Positions 7,264 to 16,948 of a stretch of 64,000 nt of DNA are shown piece by piece. The DNA lies in the NCBI RefSeq assembly GCF_015674855.1, contig NZ_JADMLG010000023.1, forward strand, positions 41,642 through 105,641, given 5' to 3'. The stretch is from Nocardia bovistercoris (GTDB lineage Bacteria > Actinomycetota > Actinomycetes > Mycobacteriales > Mycobacteriaceae). Numbering within the stretch: the stretch's first letter is position 1; each line of letters opens with the position of its first letter. The notes beneath the pieces were generated by a model. The model saw only the letters and a list, made by a program, of their open reading frames with translations, was not told the origin of the DNA and ran no database searches. The position numbers and the translations under genes are program-made.

Positions 7264-8580
7264 TCAGGCGAGGGTGCAGGGGGAGGCGCCGGTGGGGTCG
7301 GTGGCGAAGGGGCGGGTTTCGGGGGTGGGGTTCCAGTGGCCGTCGGTGGGGGCGTAGGACCAGGACGGGCCCTTGTTCACCAGGGTGGCGATGGCCTCTA
7401 CCAGGCGGTCCACGTCGGTGGATGTGGTGCCGAGGCCGATGCTGGCGCGCAGGGCGCCGTCGAGGCCGAGGCGGGCGAGCAGCGGGTGCGCGCAGAAGCG
7501 GCCGTCGCGTACGCCGATACCGCATTCGGCGGAGAGGTAGGCGGCGACGTGGCCGGGGGCGAAGCCCGCGAGGGTGAAAGCGACGATGCCGACCGAGTCG
7601 GGGCTGTCGGACCAGATGCGCAGCAGTTCGACGCCCGGAATCGCGCACAGGCCGGTGCGCAGGCGTTCCGCGAGGGTCTGTTCGTGGGCGATCCTGGTGT
7701 CGGCGTCGATGGCGGAGAGCGCGTCGCAGGCCGCGGCGAGCGCGGCGACACCGAGTACGTTCGGCGAACCCGCCTCGTGCCGCTGCGGGGCAGGCGCCCA
7801 CCGCGTCGAGTCGATGCCGACCTCGACGACGGCGCCGCCGCCCGCGAGGTAGGCGTCCGCCGAGTCGAGCCAGTCGCGGCGCCCGACCAGCACGCCTGCG
7901 CCGAACGGCGCGTACAGCTTGTGCCCGGAGAAGGCCAGGTAGTCGATACCGCATTCGCGCAGGCTGATGCGGCGGTGCGGGGCCAGCTGCGCGGCGTCGA
8001 CCAGAATGCGCGCGCCGCACTGGTGGGCGATGTAGGCGAGCCGTTCCAGCGGCAGCACCTCGCCGGTGACATTTGAGGCGCCGGTGACCGCGAGCAGCGC
8101 GGCGGGTTTGGCGCACAGTTCGGCGACCAGCCTGCCGATGGTCTCCTCGATGGTGTCGGCGGCCCGCACCACTCGACGCCCCCGCGCGGCCCACGGCAGG
8201 AAGTTCGCGTGATGTTCGGTGTCGAGCACGACGGTGTCACCCGGCACGCAGTTCGCGAGCAGATTCAGCGAATCGGTGGTGTTGCGGGTGAAGACGACGA
8301 CCTGGTCGTCCTCGGCGTCGACGAAGCGCGACACCGAGGTGCGCGCGGCCTCGTAGCATTCGGTCGAGATGCGGGACGCGTAGCCCGCGCCGCGGTGCAC
8401 GCTGGCGTAGTACGGCAGCAGTTGCGAAACCCGTTCGGTGACCGCGGCGAGCGCGGGCGCGCTCGCGGCGTAGTCGAAGTTCGCGTAGGCGGCGGTTCCG
8501 CCCTGCACGAGCGGCACGAGCAGATCGTCGCCCGAGACGCGGGCGAGGGCGGCACAGGTGGTGTCGGCGACAGCGGTCAT
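7264..8580 (-). CDS. Class V aminotransferase / cysteine desulfurase-like PLP enzyme
   Basis: 438-aa fold-type I PLP enzyme. The Schiff-base lysine is in YLAFSGHKLYAP and the cofactor Asp in ILVDAAQLAPH. The region VRDGRFCAHPLL resembles the catalytic-Cys loop of SufS-type desulfurases, supporting cysteine desulfurase or a sulfur-amino-acid lyase. ATG 8580 (MTAVADTTC) is chosen; the frame stays open upstream only because it runs through the riboswitch. The SAM-IV riboswitch leader implies control by methionine/SAM status, consistent with a sulfur-metabolism role. The exact substrate is unproven. Confidence 0.88.
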   Translation of the reverse strand: MTAVADTTCAALARVSGDDLLVPLVQGGTAAYANFDYAASAPALAAVTERVSQLLPYYASVHRGAGYASRISTECYEAARTSVSRFVDAEDDQVVVFTRNTTDSLNLLANCVPGDTVVLDTEHHANFLPWAARGRRVVRAADTIEETIGRLVAELCAKPAALLAVTGASNVTGEVLPLERLAYIAHQCGARILVDAAQLAPHRRISLRECGIDYLAFSGHKLYAPFGAGVLVGRRDWLDSADAYLAGGGAVVEVGIDSTRWAPAPQRHEAGSPNVLGVAALAAACDALSAIDADTRIAHEQTLAERLRTGLCAIPGVELLRIWSDSPDSVGIVAFTLAGFAPGHVAAYLSAECGIGVRDGRFCAHPLLARLGLDGALRASIGLGTTSTDVDRLVEAIATLVNKGPSWSYAPTDGHWNPTPETRPFATDPTGASPCTLA

Positions 8581-8601
8581 CACGTAATCCCGTCGGTTCA
8601 G

Positions 8602-8629
8602 GGACTCGTCGGATGAATTCGTCGAGTCC
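8602..8629 (-). promoter_or_regulatory. Hairpin in expression platform of the SAM-IV leader
   Basis: GGACTCG (8602-8608) pairs with CGAGTCC (8623-8629) between aptamer and start codon. Its outer arm touches the aptamer's 3' end, so it could be mutually exclusive with the ligand-bound fold. Confidence 0.45.
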
Positions 8630-8738
8630 GCGCTTGCCGAGCCCGGTCGGGCGTCGGCCCGGTCGTCACCCGGAGCACCCCGCCGCGGAGGAGGGTTGCC
8701 GACCAGCAAGCCGGGGCTTAGCGCTGGTACTCATGACC
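8625..8738 (-). promoter_or_regulatory. SAM-IV riboswitch
   Basis: Reading the minus strand, the leader matches the SAM-IV consensus as I remember it: GGTCATGAGTACCAGC, then AAGCCCCGGCTTGCTGGTCGG, CAACCCTCCTCCGCGG, GGGGTGCTCCGGGTGACGACC, and the distal GGCAAGCGCGG pseudoknot strand. SAM-IV elements bind S-adenosylmethionine in Actinomycetales and usually repress sulfur-metabolism genes. It lies 45 nt upstream of the PLP enzyme start. Confidence 0.9.
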
Positions 8739-8861
8739 TGATCAGAGATTGGCAGACGCCACGCGTCCCTGTCAACCGCTTCGATTCCGTGTCGCCGCCG
8801 GGCCCGGATGCGCGGTCCGCCGGCGCCCTCCGGTACGGAGAGCGCCGGGGACGACGCAGAC

Positions 8862-10289
8862 TCACTTCTCCATCGATGAACGAGATTCCCTCCGCCACAA
8901 GATGATCGACGTGCCGAGCGACACCACGGCGGCGGCGGTGAGCCACCCGAACGCCCGCTGGAACCCGACCTCGACCGGCAGTCCCGCCGCCGACGCGCGG
9001 TAGACGACCACCGCGAGCAACGCCGCCCCGATCGCGCCGCCCATGCGCTGCACGATGTTCACGAACGAGGCCGCGTCGGGCAGTTCGTGCGGGCGCACGG
9101 CCGCGTAGGCGGAGCTCACGATCGGCATGGCGGCGAATCCGGTCGCCATGCCGCGCAGCAGCAGGAGCACCTGGATCAGCACCGGATTCAGGTCGGCGTC
9201 GCCGAAGACGAACGGAAGCGTGGTGAGGATGAGCACGACGCCGCCGACCGTCGCGACCGCGCCGCCGCCGAACCGGTCGGTGAGCAGTCCGCCGATGGGC
9301 AGCGCGATCACGCCGCCGAGCCCGAACGACAGCAGCAGCAAGCCGGTGGCGATCAGCCCTTCACCGTGCAGGATCTGAAAGTACAACGGCAGCAGCAACA
9401 TCGACCCGAACAGTGCGACGCCGACGAAGAAGTTGGCGACATTGGCCGCCGCGAACACCGGACTGCGGAAGAGTCCGACATCGAGCAGCGTGGCCGTGCG
9501 GGAGCGGATCGAACGCACCAGGAACACCCCGAGCGCCAGCACGCCGACGAGCACCGAAACCCACACCGTCGGAGCGGTGGCGCTGCCTCGGGTGCCGAAC
9601 TCACCGAGGCCGTAGACCAGCGCGGACAGCCCGACGGCGATGAGCACGAATCCGACGATGTCGAGTCGGGCCGCGGTGTCGCTCGCGGGCACGCGCGGCA
9701 GGAACCGCACGGCGAGCACGAAGGCGACCAATCCGAACGGGATGTTGATCAGGAACAACCACGACCAGTGCAGATGCTCCAGCATCACCCCGCCGACGGT
9801 GGGCCCGATCGCGGGCGCGCCGACCACCGCGATGCCGGTGACGCTCATGACCCGGCCGAGCCGATGCGGGCCTGCGACCTGTCCGATCAAGGCCTGACCC
9901 GCCGGTGTCAGCAAACCTGCGGCAAGCCCCTGGACGATCCTGAGGGCGATGAGCCAGCCCATGGTCGGGGCGAACGCGCACAGCGCGGAGGCGACGGTGA
10001 ACCCGATCAACGCGCCGACCCACACCCGATCCAGCCCGATCCGGCGGCCGAGCCATCCGCACAGCGGCAGCGTCACCGCGAGGGCGAGCAGGTATCCGCT
10101 GGCGATCCACTGCGCGCCGTCGAGGCCCGCGCCGAGATCGGCGGCGATGGTGTCGAGGCCGATATTGACCAGCGACGTATCCAACATGCTCATGATCGCG
10201 CCGAATACGACGACACCGGCGACTCGCCACACCGAGGCCGGTATGGGGTCGATCGCGGGTGGCGCTGACACGGTTCGAGTCTCCGACAT
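8862..10289 (-). CDS. DHA2-type MFS multidrug efflux transporter
   Basis: 475-aa polytopic inner-membrane exporter. TM1 holds SMLDTSLVNIGLDTIAADLG (motif D1 Asp). Motif A is GWLGRRIGLDRVW. Motif C is in GAPAIGPTVGGVM. ATG 10289 is chosen because GGGGAGGAA precedes it with ideal spacing; a slightly longer frame has no better signal. It is divergent from a MarR regulator across an 82-bp region with a dyad operator, the usual arrangement for repressor-controlled efflux. Substrate unknown. Confidence 0.92.
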   Translation of the reverse strand: MSETRTVSAPPAIDPIPASVWRVAGVVVFGAIMSMLDTSLVNIGLDTIAADLGAGLDGAQWIASGYLLALAVTLPLCGWLGRRIGLDRVWVGALIGFTVASALCAFAPTMGWLIALRIVQGLAAGLLTPAGQALIGQVAGPHRLGRVMSVTGIAVVGAPAIGPTVGGVMLEHLHWSWLFLINIPFGLVAFVLAVRFLPRVPASDTAARLDIVGFVLIAVGLSALVYGLGEFGTRGSATAPTVWVSVLVGVLALGVFLVRSIRSRTATLLDVGLFRSPVFAAANVANFFVGVALFGSMLLLPLYFQILHGEGLIATGLLLLSFGLGGVIALPIGGLLTDRFGGGAVATVGGVVLILTTLPFVFGDADLNPVLIQVLLLLRGMATGFAAMPIVSSAYAAVRPHELPDAASFVNIVQRMGGAIGAALLAVVVYRASAAGLPVEVGFQRAFGWLTAAAVVSLGTSIILWRRESRSSMEK

Positions 10290-10330
10290 GAGTTCCTCCC
10301 CATTTGTGGACAACCTAGATTGCGGAGATT

Positions 10331-10356
10331 ATCAACAATCTGTTGAATCAACAATA
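10331..10356. promoter_or_regulatory. Operator for the divergent MarR/MFS pair
   Basis: TCAACA (10332-10337) and TGTTGA (10341-10346) form a 6-bp-armed dyad around ATC. A third half-site, TCAACAATA, follows at 10348. It sits between the two divergent starts. Confidence 0.6.
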
Positions 10357-10371
10357 GGTACGATGGGCCAC

Positions 10372-10806
10372 ATGCCCACCCATCCCGTCAACCCCTCGGG
10401 ACTGCTCCGCTTCCCCTCCTACGCTCTCGGCAGACTCCACAAGGCCGCGCACGCCGAGATCGGATCGTCCCTGCGTGAGCACTGGGTACTGGTATTCCTG
10501 GAAGAGTTCGACAACCTGTCCCAGCAACAGGTCTCGACCGCGCTCGGCATCGACCGCAGCGAGGTGGTTCGACTGATCGACGGCCTGGAAGAGGCCGGAT
10601 ACGTGGTCCGCACCCGCGACGCGGACGACCGCCGCAAATACTGTCTCTCGATCACGCGCGCCGGACGGGCCCAGCGCCGCCGGACCGATCAGCTCATCGA
10701 AGCCGTCACCGCACGCGTATTCGCCCGCCTCGACGACGCGGAACGCCGCACCCTGCACCGCCTCGCCCTCAAGGCGCTCGGCGAGGACGAATCACTCGCC
10801 GACTGA
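10372..10806 (+). CDS. MarR-family transcriptional regulator
   Basis: 144-aa winged-helix regulator. Core visible: LSQQQVSTALGIDRSEVVRLIDGLEEAGYV (about residues 48-77) followed by the wing RTRDADDRRKY. ATG 10372 is used; an in-frame ATG at 10363 would add three residues. It is divergent from the MFS transporter and presumably represses it and itself through the TCAACA dyad at 10331-10356. Inducer not predictable. Confidence 0.88.
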   Translation: MPTHPVNPSGLLRFPSYALGRLHKAAHAEIGSSLREHWVLVFLEEFDNLSQQQVSTALGIDRSEVVRLIDGLEEAGYVVRTRDADDRRKYCLSITRAGRAQRRRTDQLIEAVTARVFARLDDAERRTLHRLALKALGEDESLAD

Positions 10807-10997
10807 CGCGAAAATCCGGACATACCACCCCACTGCGGCCCTTCTCACTCCCCACACGGGAATCACGCGCGGAACTTCGGCGATACCCCGAGTACCGTAG
10901 ACACTCGGTCACCTCGGTGTTTGCCATCCGGTAACCATCATGTGGAACAACGAATGCGAAGGCTGGACACGGGTCAATGAGAGGTGGGCAGGACGTC

Positions 10998-13900
10998 ATG
11001 CAGCCGCAGGTCGACACTGCGGCGGGCGATGATCCGGACGCGTCAGGGCGATCCGACTCCACACAGTCACCGCCCGCCCCCGAACCATCCCCCTCCCTAT
11101 CCCCGCAGGTCAGGAACCCCACCGATGCCGGACAGCGAGCCGCGTCCGCACCGTCCGCCACCGCGAGCCGCATCCGCGCGAACGGCTCGTCCCCCGACGC
11201 GGACTCCGAACCACCGCGCGAAACCGAGTCGCCCTCGACCGCCCCGCCGTCCACCGACTCCGGCGCGGCGTCCAAGGGCGAATCGCAGACCGGATCGAAA
11301 CCCATCGTGGACGCGCCGCCTCCGAGTTCCGGGTCCGCGCACGCCACTGCGGCACACCCAGGCCCGGAATCATCCGTCGATTCCGACACCGAGCCTCCCG
11401 AGCACGACTCCGCGTCCGCGATAGAGACCGAAGCCTCGCTCGCCACCGAATCGGCGGTCGACCCCGCCCCGGCCTCCGCGACGCCTCTCGACTACACGGC
11501 AGGCCCGTCCACGGACATCACGTCGGCGCCTGCCGCCGACTCCGGCGACTCCCCCTTGCTGAGCGGTGCGCTCGCGGCTCCGCCACGGACCCTGGTCGAC
11601 ATCCTCGCCGAAACGGCGCTGACCCATCCCGACGCACCCGCCATCGATGACGGCGAAGTCGTGCTCGGATACGCCGAACTGCTGGCCGAGATCGATATCG
11701 CGGTCGAGCGGCTCGCGGTGGCGGGAGTCGGGGCAGGCGACCGGGTCGGCGTGCGCATGCCCTCGGGCAGTCACGAGCTCTACGTGACGATCCTCGCCGT
11801 CCTGCACGCGGGCGCGGCCTACGTTCCGGTCGACGCCGACGACCCCGACGAGCGCGCCCGCTTGGTGTTCGGGGAGGCGAAGGTCAGCGCGGTCGTCACC
11901 GGCGACGGCATCGAGATATCGGCCACCGCGCCCGAGACCACGGGCGTGACCGCGACCCCGGAACCGGGCGACGACGCCTGGATCATCTTCACCTCCGGTT
12001 CCACCGGCACCCCGAAGGGCGTAGCGGTCACGCACCGCAATGCCGCCGCCTTCGTGGACGCCGAAGCCGAACTCTTCCTCCGCGACGCCCCGATCGGCCC
12101 CGGCGACCGGGTGCTCGCGGGCCTTTCGGTGGCCTTCGACGCCTCCTGCGAGGAGATGTGGCTGGCGTGGCGGCACGGCGCGTGCCTGGTGCCCGCGCCA
12201 CGCGCCCTCGTTCGCACCGGCGCCGACCTCGGCCCGTGGCTGGTCCGGCGGGAGATCAGCGTCGTGTCGACGGTGCCGACCCTGGCCGCGACCTGGCCCG
12301 CCGAAGCCCTCGACCCGGTCCGCCTGCTCATCTTCGGCGGCGAAGCGGTGCCGCCGGAGCTGGCCGAACGCCTGGCGGGCGCGGCGGATCGCGAGGTGTG
12401 GAACACCTATGGGCCCACCGAGGCCACCGTGGTCGCCTGCGCGGCGCTGCTCGACGGTTCCGGCCCGGTCCGCATCGGCCTGCCGCTCAACGGCTGGGAT
12501 CTGACGGTGGTCGACCCGTCGGGCAACCCGGTCGCCGAGGGCGAATCCGGTGAGCTGGTGATCGGCGGCGTCGGGCTGGCCCGCTACCTCGACCCGGACA
12601 AGGATGCCGAGAAGTACGCCCCCCTGCCGACGCTGGGCTGGGAGCGCGCTTACCGCAGCGGCGACCTGGTGCGCAACGACCGAGCGGGCCTGGTGTTCCT
12701 CGGCCGCGCCGACGACCAGATCAAGATCGGCGGCCGCCGGATCGAACTCGGCGAGATCGACAACGCGCTGCAACACCTGCCCGGCGTCACCGGCGCGGCC
12801 ACCGCGATCCGAACCACCAAGGCGGGCAACAAGATCCTTGTCGGCTACTTGACCGGACCCGACCCCGACTACGACCTCAAAGCCGCCAGAGACACACTCG
12901 CCGAACAACTTCCGGCGCCGATGGTGCCGCGCCTCGCGGTGGTCGCCGAACTGCCGACCCGCACCTCGGGCAAGGTCGACCGCGACGCCCTGCCGTGGCC
13001 GCTACCCAAACGCAAGGACGCCGAGGCCGAGGCCGGGCTCACGCCGACCGCGCAGTGGGTCGCTGTGCTGTGGGATTCGATCCTCGGCGCCGAGGTCACC
13101 AGTCCCGACACCGACTTCTTCGATGTGGGCGGCGGTTCGCTCGCCGCCGCGCAACTCGTCGCGGCCCTGCGGGAACGCTATCCGAGGGTCGCGGTCGCCG
13201 ACCTGTACGACCATCCTCGACTCGGCGCGCTCGCCGACCACCTCGACGAGAGCGCGCCCGCCGCGGCCGTCGAGGAACGCACGGTGCGACCGACTCCCCT
13301 GCCCGCCCAGCTGTTCCAGGTCCTCGCCACCATCCCGCTGACCACCCTCACCGGCTTGCAGTGGCTGACCTGGCTCGCCATCGTCGGCAATATCGCCGCG
13401 TGGTCCGGCTCGCTGCCGTGGCTGCCGCACCTGTCCTGGTGGTGGGCGCTGATCGCGTTCGCGCTGTTCATCAGCCCGCCCGGCCGAATGGCGCTGTGCG
13501 CGTTCGGCGCGCGACTGCTGCTCGACGACGTGCGGCCGGGCAGTTATCCGCGCGGCGGCCACGTGCACCTGCGGCTGTGGACGGCGGTGCGGCTGTCGGA
13601 GGCCAGCGGCGCCGAGAACCTCTCGGGCGCACCGTGGATGGTGCCGTTCGCGCGGGCGCTCGGCGCGCGGATCGGGCGCGGGGTCGACCTGCACACGCTG
13701 CCGCCGGTCACCGGCATGCTCGAACTCGGCGACCGGTGCAGTGTGGAACCCGAGGTCGACCTGTCCGGATATTGGATCGACGGCGACCTCGTGCACATCG
13801 GCCCCATCGTGGTCGGGTCCGGCGCCGTGGTCGGGTCGCGTTCGATCCTGCTGCCCGGCACCAAGATCGGCAAGAACGCCGAGATCGCGCCCGGTTCGGC

Positions 13901-15581
13901 CGTTTCGGGCAAGATCAAGGGCGATCAGGAGTGGGCCGGTTCGCCCGCGGTGAAGGTCGGCAAGGCCAGACACCGCTGGCCCGACGAGACGCCTGCGCGC
14001 GCCGCGCACTGGGTGCTGATCTTCGGCATCACCTCCATGGTGCTCGCGGCGGTCCCGATCATGGGGCTCGCGGCGGGCGGCGGCTACATCGCCTGGCGGA
14101 TCCGCGACACCGCGACCCTCACCGAGGGCATCGGCCGCGCGTTCACCGTCCTGCCCATCGCGACCCTGCTCAGCCTCGGCGTGTACGCGGCGATCACGAT
14201 CATCGCGGTCCGGCTGTTCAGCATCGGACTGCGCGAGGGCTACCACCCGGTCCGCAGCCGGATCGGCTGGCAGGCCTGGTCGACCGAACGACTCCTCGAC
14301 GGGGCGCGCACCTTCCTGTTCCCCCTCTACGCGAGCCTGCTCACCCCGATCTGGCTGCGGCTGCTCGGCGCGAAGGTCGGCCGTTCGGTGGAAGCGTCGA
14401 CGGTGCTGCTGCTGCCCAAGTTCACCACCGTCGCCGACGGCGCGTTCCTGGCCGACGACACCATGGTCGCCAGTTACGAACTCGGCGGCGGCTGGCTGCA
14501 CATCGGTGAGGCGAAGGTCGGCAAACGCGCCTTCCTCGGCAATTCCGGGATGACCGCGCCGGGCCGAAGGGTGCCCAAGAACGGTCTGGTCGCGGTGCTG
14601 TCGGCCGCGCCGTCGAAGGCCAAGGCCGGGTCGTCGTGGCTCGGCAGCCCGCCGGTGCGGCTGCGGCGCGCCTCGGAGAACGCCGACACCGCGCGCACCT
14701 TCGATCCGCCGCTGCGGCTGCGGATCGCCCGCGGCATCGTGGAGACCTGCCGACTCATCCCCGTCCTTGTGACCTTCGCCATCGGACTCGGCGTGCTGTT
14801 CACGCTGGCCTGGCTGGCGCAGCGGCTCGGGCACCTGCCCGCCGCGCTGCTCAGCGGCGTGGTGCTGCTCGCCGCGGGCGCGGTCGCCTGCGGCAGCGCG
14901 GTAGCGGCGAAATGGTTGCTGGTCGGGCGGATCGGGACCGACGAACATCCGCTGTGGAGTTCGTTCGTGTGGCGCAACGAGGTCGCCGACACCTTCGTCG
15001 AGACCGTCGCCGCGCCTTGGTTCGCGCGCGCCGCGACGGGTACACCGGTACTGAATCTGTGGCTGCGCGGACTCGGCGCACGGATCGGGCGCGGGGTATG
15101 GTGCGAGTCCTATTGGCTTCCGGAGGCAGACCTGGTGACGCTCGGTGACGGTGCGACCGTGGAACGCGGATGCGTTGTGCAGACCCATCTCTTCCACGAT
15201 CGGATCATGGCGATGGATACCGTCACCCTCGGCGCGGGTGCGACGCTCGGCCCGCATTGCGTCGCGCTGCCCGCCGCCGTGATCGGCCCCGGCGCGACCA
15301 TCGGACCGGCCTCGCTGGTGATGCGCGGCGATGTGGTGCCGCCGTCGACGCGCTGGTGGGGCAACCCGATCGCGCCGTGGAACGAAAAGATCTCGGCTGC
15401 CACCATGGTCGCGGCGACCACGGACAACGACGACACCGCGGAGACGGTCGCGAGAACCGGGAACGGGGCGGATACGGCAGCGAAAGATGCCGGTGCTCCC
15501 GCGAAGGGCGCCGGAACTCTGTCGAAAGGCGCGGAATCGGAGGCCGGTTCGAGAACGAGTCCGGCGGAAGCGCCCCGTTGA
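10998..15581 (+). CDS. Pls/PosA-type membrane NRPS (poly-amino-acid synthetase-like)
   Basis: About 1,527 aa. The order is: a Pro/Ser/Thr/Glu-rich disordered N-terminus (about 1-190); adenylation domain (about 195-660; A3 core TSGSTGTPKG near 335, A4 FDASCEEMW, A5 YGPTEAT, A10 SGKVDRDAL); carrier domain with phosphopantetheine site GGGSLAAAQ near 712. After these come six membrane helices in three pairs, each pair followed by a soluble hexapeptide-repeat-like domain (about 890-980, 1110-1200, 1335-1460). There is no condensation or thioesterase domain. This matches the epsilon-poly-lysine synthetase Pls. By-eye alignment to PheA gives pocket residues D-A-E-S-I-G-T-V-V-K, close to the lysine code I recall from bacitracin synthetase. 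ATG 10998 has AGGA in place; ATG 10977 is an alternative. Its stop overlaps the next start (TGATG). Confidence 0.88.
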   Translation: MQPQVDTAAGDDPDASGRSDSTQSPPAPEPSPSLSPQVRNPTDAGQRAASAPSATASRIRANGSSPDADSEPPRETESPSTAPPSTDSGAASKGESQTGSKPIVDAPPPSSGSAHATAAHPGPESSVDSDTEPPEHDSASAIETEASLATESAVDPAPASATPLDYTAGPSTDITSAPAADSGDSPLLSGALAAPPRTLVDILAETALTHPDAPAIDDGEVVLGYAELLAEIDIAVERLAVAGVGAGDRVGVRMPSGSHELYVTILAVLHAGAAYVPVDADDPDERARLVFGEAKVSAVVTGDGIEISATAPETTGVTATPEPGDDAWIIFTSGSTGTPKGVAVTHRNAAAFVDAEAELFLRDAPIGPGDRVLAGLSVAFDASCEEMWLAWRHGACLVPAPRALVRTGADLGPWLVRREISVVSTVPTLAATWPAEALDPVRLLIFGGEAVPPELAERLAGAADREVWNTYGPTEATVVACAALLDGSGPVRIGLPLNGWDLTVVDPSGNPVAEGESGELVIGGVGLARYLDPDKDAEKYAPLPTLGWERAYRSGDLVRNDRAGLVFLGRADDQIKIGGRRIELGEIDNALQHLPGVTGAATAIRTTKAGNKILVGYLTGPDPDYDLKAARDTLAEQLPAPMVPRLAVVAELPTRTSGKVDRDALPWPLPKRKDAEAEAGLTPTAQWVAVLWDSILGAEVTSPDTDFFDVGGGSLAAAQLVAALRERYPRVAVADLYDHPRLGALADHLDESAPAAAVEERTVRPTPLPAQLFQVLATIPLTTLTGLQWLTWLAIVGNIAAWSGSLPWLPHLSWWWALIAFALFISPPGRMALCAFGARLLLDDVRPGSYPRGGHVHLRLWTAVRLSEASGAENLSGAPWMVPFARALGARIGRGVDLHTLPPVTGMLELGDRCSVEPEVDLSGYWIDGDLVHIGPIVVGSGAVVGSRSILLPGTKIGKNAEIAPGSAVSGKIKGDQEWAGSPAVKVGKARHRWPDETPARAAHWVLIFGITSMVLAAVPIMGLAAGGGYIAWRIRDTATLTEGIGRAFTVLPIATLLSLGVYAAITIIAVRLFSIGLREGYHPVRSRIGWQAWSTERLLDGARTFLFPLYASLLTPIWLRLLGAKVGRSVEASTVLLLPKFTTVADGAFLADDTMVASYELGGGWLHIGEAKVGKRAFLGNSGMTAPGRRVPKNGLVAVLSAAPSKAKAGSSWLGSPPVRLRRASENADTARTFDPPLRLRIARGIVETCRLIPVLVTFAIGLGVLFTLAWLAQRLGHLPAALLSGVVLLAAGAVACGSAVAAKWLLVGRIGTDEHPLWSSFVWRNEVADTFVETVAAPWFARAATGTPVLNLWLRGLGARIGRGVWCESYWLPEADLVTLGDGATVERGCVVQTHLFHDRIMAMDTVTLGAGATLGPHCVALPAAVIGPGATIGPASLVMRGDVVPPSTRWWGNPIAPWNEKISAATMVAATTDNDDTAETVARTGNGADTAAKDAGAPAKGAGTLSKGAESEAGSRTSPAEAPR

Positions 15582-16927
15582 TGCCGAACAAGTTCTACGA
15601 CAAACCGATAGACGAATACCTTCCGCAGAACGGCAACCGGGGCTACCGGGTGTCGCGGTACGAATTGACGCTGGTCTACAAGGTGGCGGGCAACCGGCTC
15701 ACCGGCCGCGCCGAGATCACCGCGGTCACCACCGAGGTGCGCCCGCGCTACGCGCTCGACCTGTCCCAATCGCTTTCGGTGTCCAAGGTTTTCGTCAACG
15801 GCGTCAAGGCCGCCAAGTACACCCATCAGCGCGGCAAACTCGTCGTCACCCCGCAGCAGCGGATTCCGGCGGGCGGCGTGCTCGCGCTGGTCGTGCAATA
15901 CGGCGGCGCGCCGAAACCGGTGCGCGGACCGTGGGGCGAGGTCGGCTGGGAGGAACTGTCGGAGGGGTCGCTCGTGGCCAGCCAGCCCAATGGCGCGGCC
16001 TCCTGGTTCCCGTGCGACGACCATCCGAGTTCCAAAGCCAGCTACCGCATCTCGATCACCACCGACACCCCGTACTACGCGCTGGCCAACGGCGCCCTGG
16101 TCGGCAAGCAGACCAAAGCCAGCCAGACCACGTGGACCTACGATCAGCCCGAACCCATGTCGAGCTATCTGGCCACCATCCAGATCGGCCCGTACCGCCG
16201 CTACCGGGTCGGTCCGGCGCACAGCAGGGTGCCGATGCACGCCGTTGTGCCGCCGCGGCTGCGTTCCGCCTTCGAACACGACTTCGCCCGCCAGCCCAAG
16301 ATGATGGAACTGTTCGTCGAGAGGTTCGGCCCGTACCCGTTCGGCGCGTACACCGTGGCGATCACCGACGACGAGCTGGAGATCCCGATCGAAGCCCAGG
16401 GCATCTCCGTGTTCGGCGCGAACCACTGCGACGGGCGTCGCGGTTACGAACGCCTGGTGGCGCACGAACTCGCGCACCAGTGGTTCGGCAACAGCCTCAC
16501 CATCCGCCAGTGGCGCGACATCTGGCTGCACGAGGGTTTCGCGTGCTACGCCGAATGGATCTGGTCGGAGGCGTCGGGCGGGGCGAGCGCCGATCAGCAG
16601 GCGAGGGCCGCGCGAGGGCACCTGGCCAGGCAGCCGCAGGACATCGCGATCGGCGACCCCGGCCCGCGCCGCATGTTCGACGACCGCGTGTACAAGCGCG
16701 GCGCGCTGACCCTGCACGCGCTGCGCCTGCACCTCGGCGACACCGCCTTCTTCGACCTGGTGCGGGAATGGACCCGCCGGTACCGCCACGCCTCGGTCAC
16801 CACCGAGGATTTCACCGACCTGGCCGGGCACTACAGCATGACCTCGCTGCGCCCGCTGTGGGACGGCTGGCTGCGCGCGCGAACCCTGCCCCAGTTGCCG
16901 TCGGCGCAAGGCAAGCTCGCGCACTGA
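15581..16927 (+). CDS. M1-family zinc metallopeptidase (aminopeptidase N-like)
   Basis: 448-aa protein. The zinc site HExxH lies in VAHELAHQWFGN (about residues 294-305) and the third ligand Glu in WLHEGFACYAE (about 316-326), diagnostic of M1 peptidases. An N-terminal beta-sandwich is followed by the catalytic domain; the large C-terminal helical domain of full-length PepN is missing, giving a compact form. No signal peptide is seen. ATG 15581 overlaps the NRPS stop, so it is co-translated with the Pls-like enzyme. An HExxH aminopeptidase that degrades poly-lysine is known from producers, so a role in product turnover or self-protection is plausible but inferred. Confidence 0.9.
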   Translation: MPNKFYDKPIDEYLPQNGNRGYRVSRYELTLVYKVAGNRLTGRAEITAVTTEVRPRYALDLSQSLSVSKVFVNGVKAAKYTHQRGKLVVTPQQRIPAGGVLALVVQYGGAPKPVRGPWGEVGWEELSEGSLVASQPNGAASWFPCDDHPSSKASYRISITTDTPYYALANGALVGKQTKASQTTWTYDQPEPMSSYLATIQIGPYRRYRVGPAHSRVPMHAVVPPRLRSAFEHDFARQPKMMELFVERFGPYPFGAYTVAITDDELEIPIEAQGISVFGANHCDGRRGYERLVAHELAHQWFGNSLTIRQWRDIWLHEGFACYAEWIWSEASGGASADQQARAARGHLARQPQDIAIGDPGPRRMFDDRVYKRGALTLHALRLHLGDTAFFDLVREWTRRYRHASVTTEDFTDLAGHYSMTSLRPLWDGWLRARTLPQLPSAQGKLAH

Positions 16928-16948
16928 AGGCTCGGGACCGATTCCGCG

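Noticed and set aside
8581..8709. N-terminal extension of the class V aminotransferase
   Set aside because: The extra codons coincide with the SAM-IV aptamer; ATG 8580 gives the normal enzyme start.
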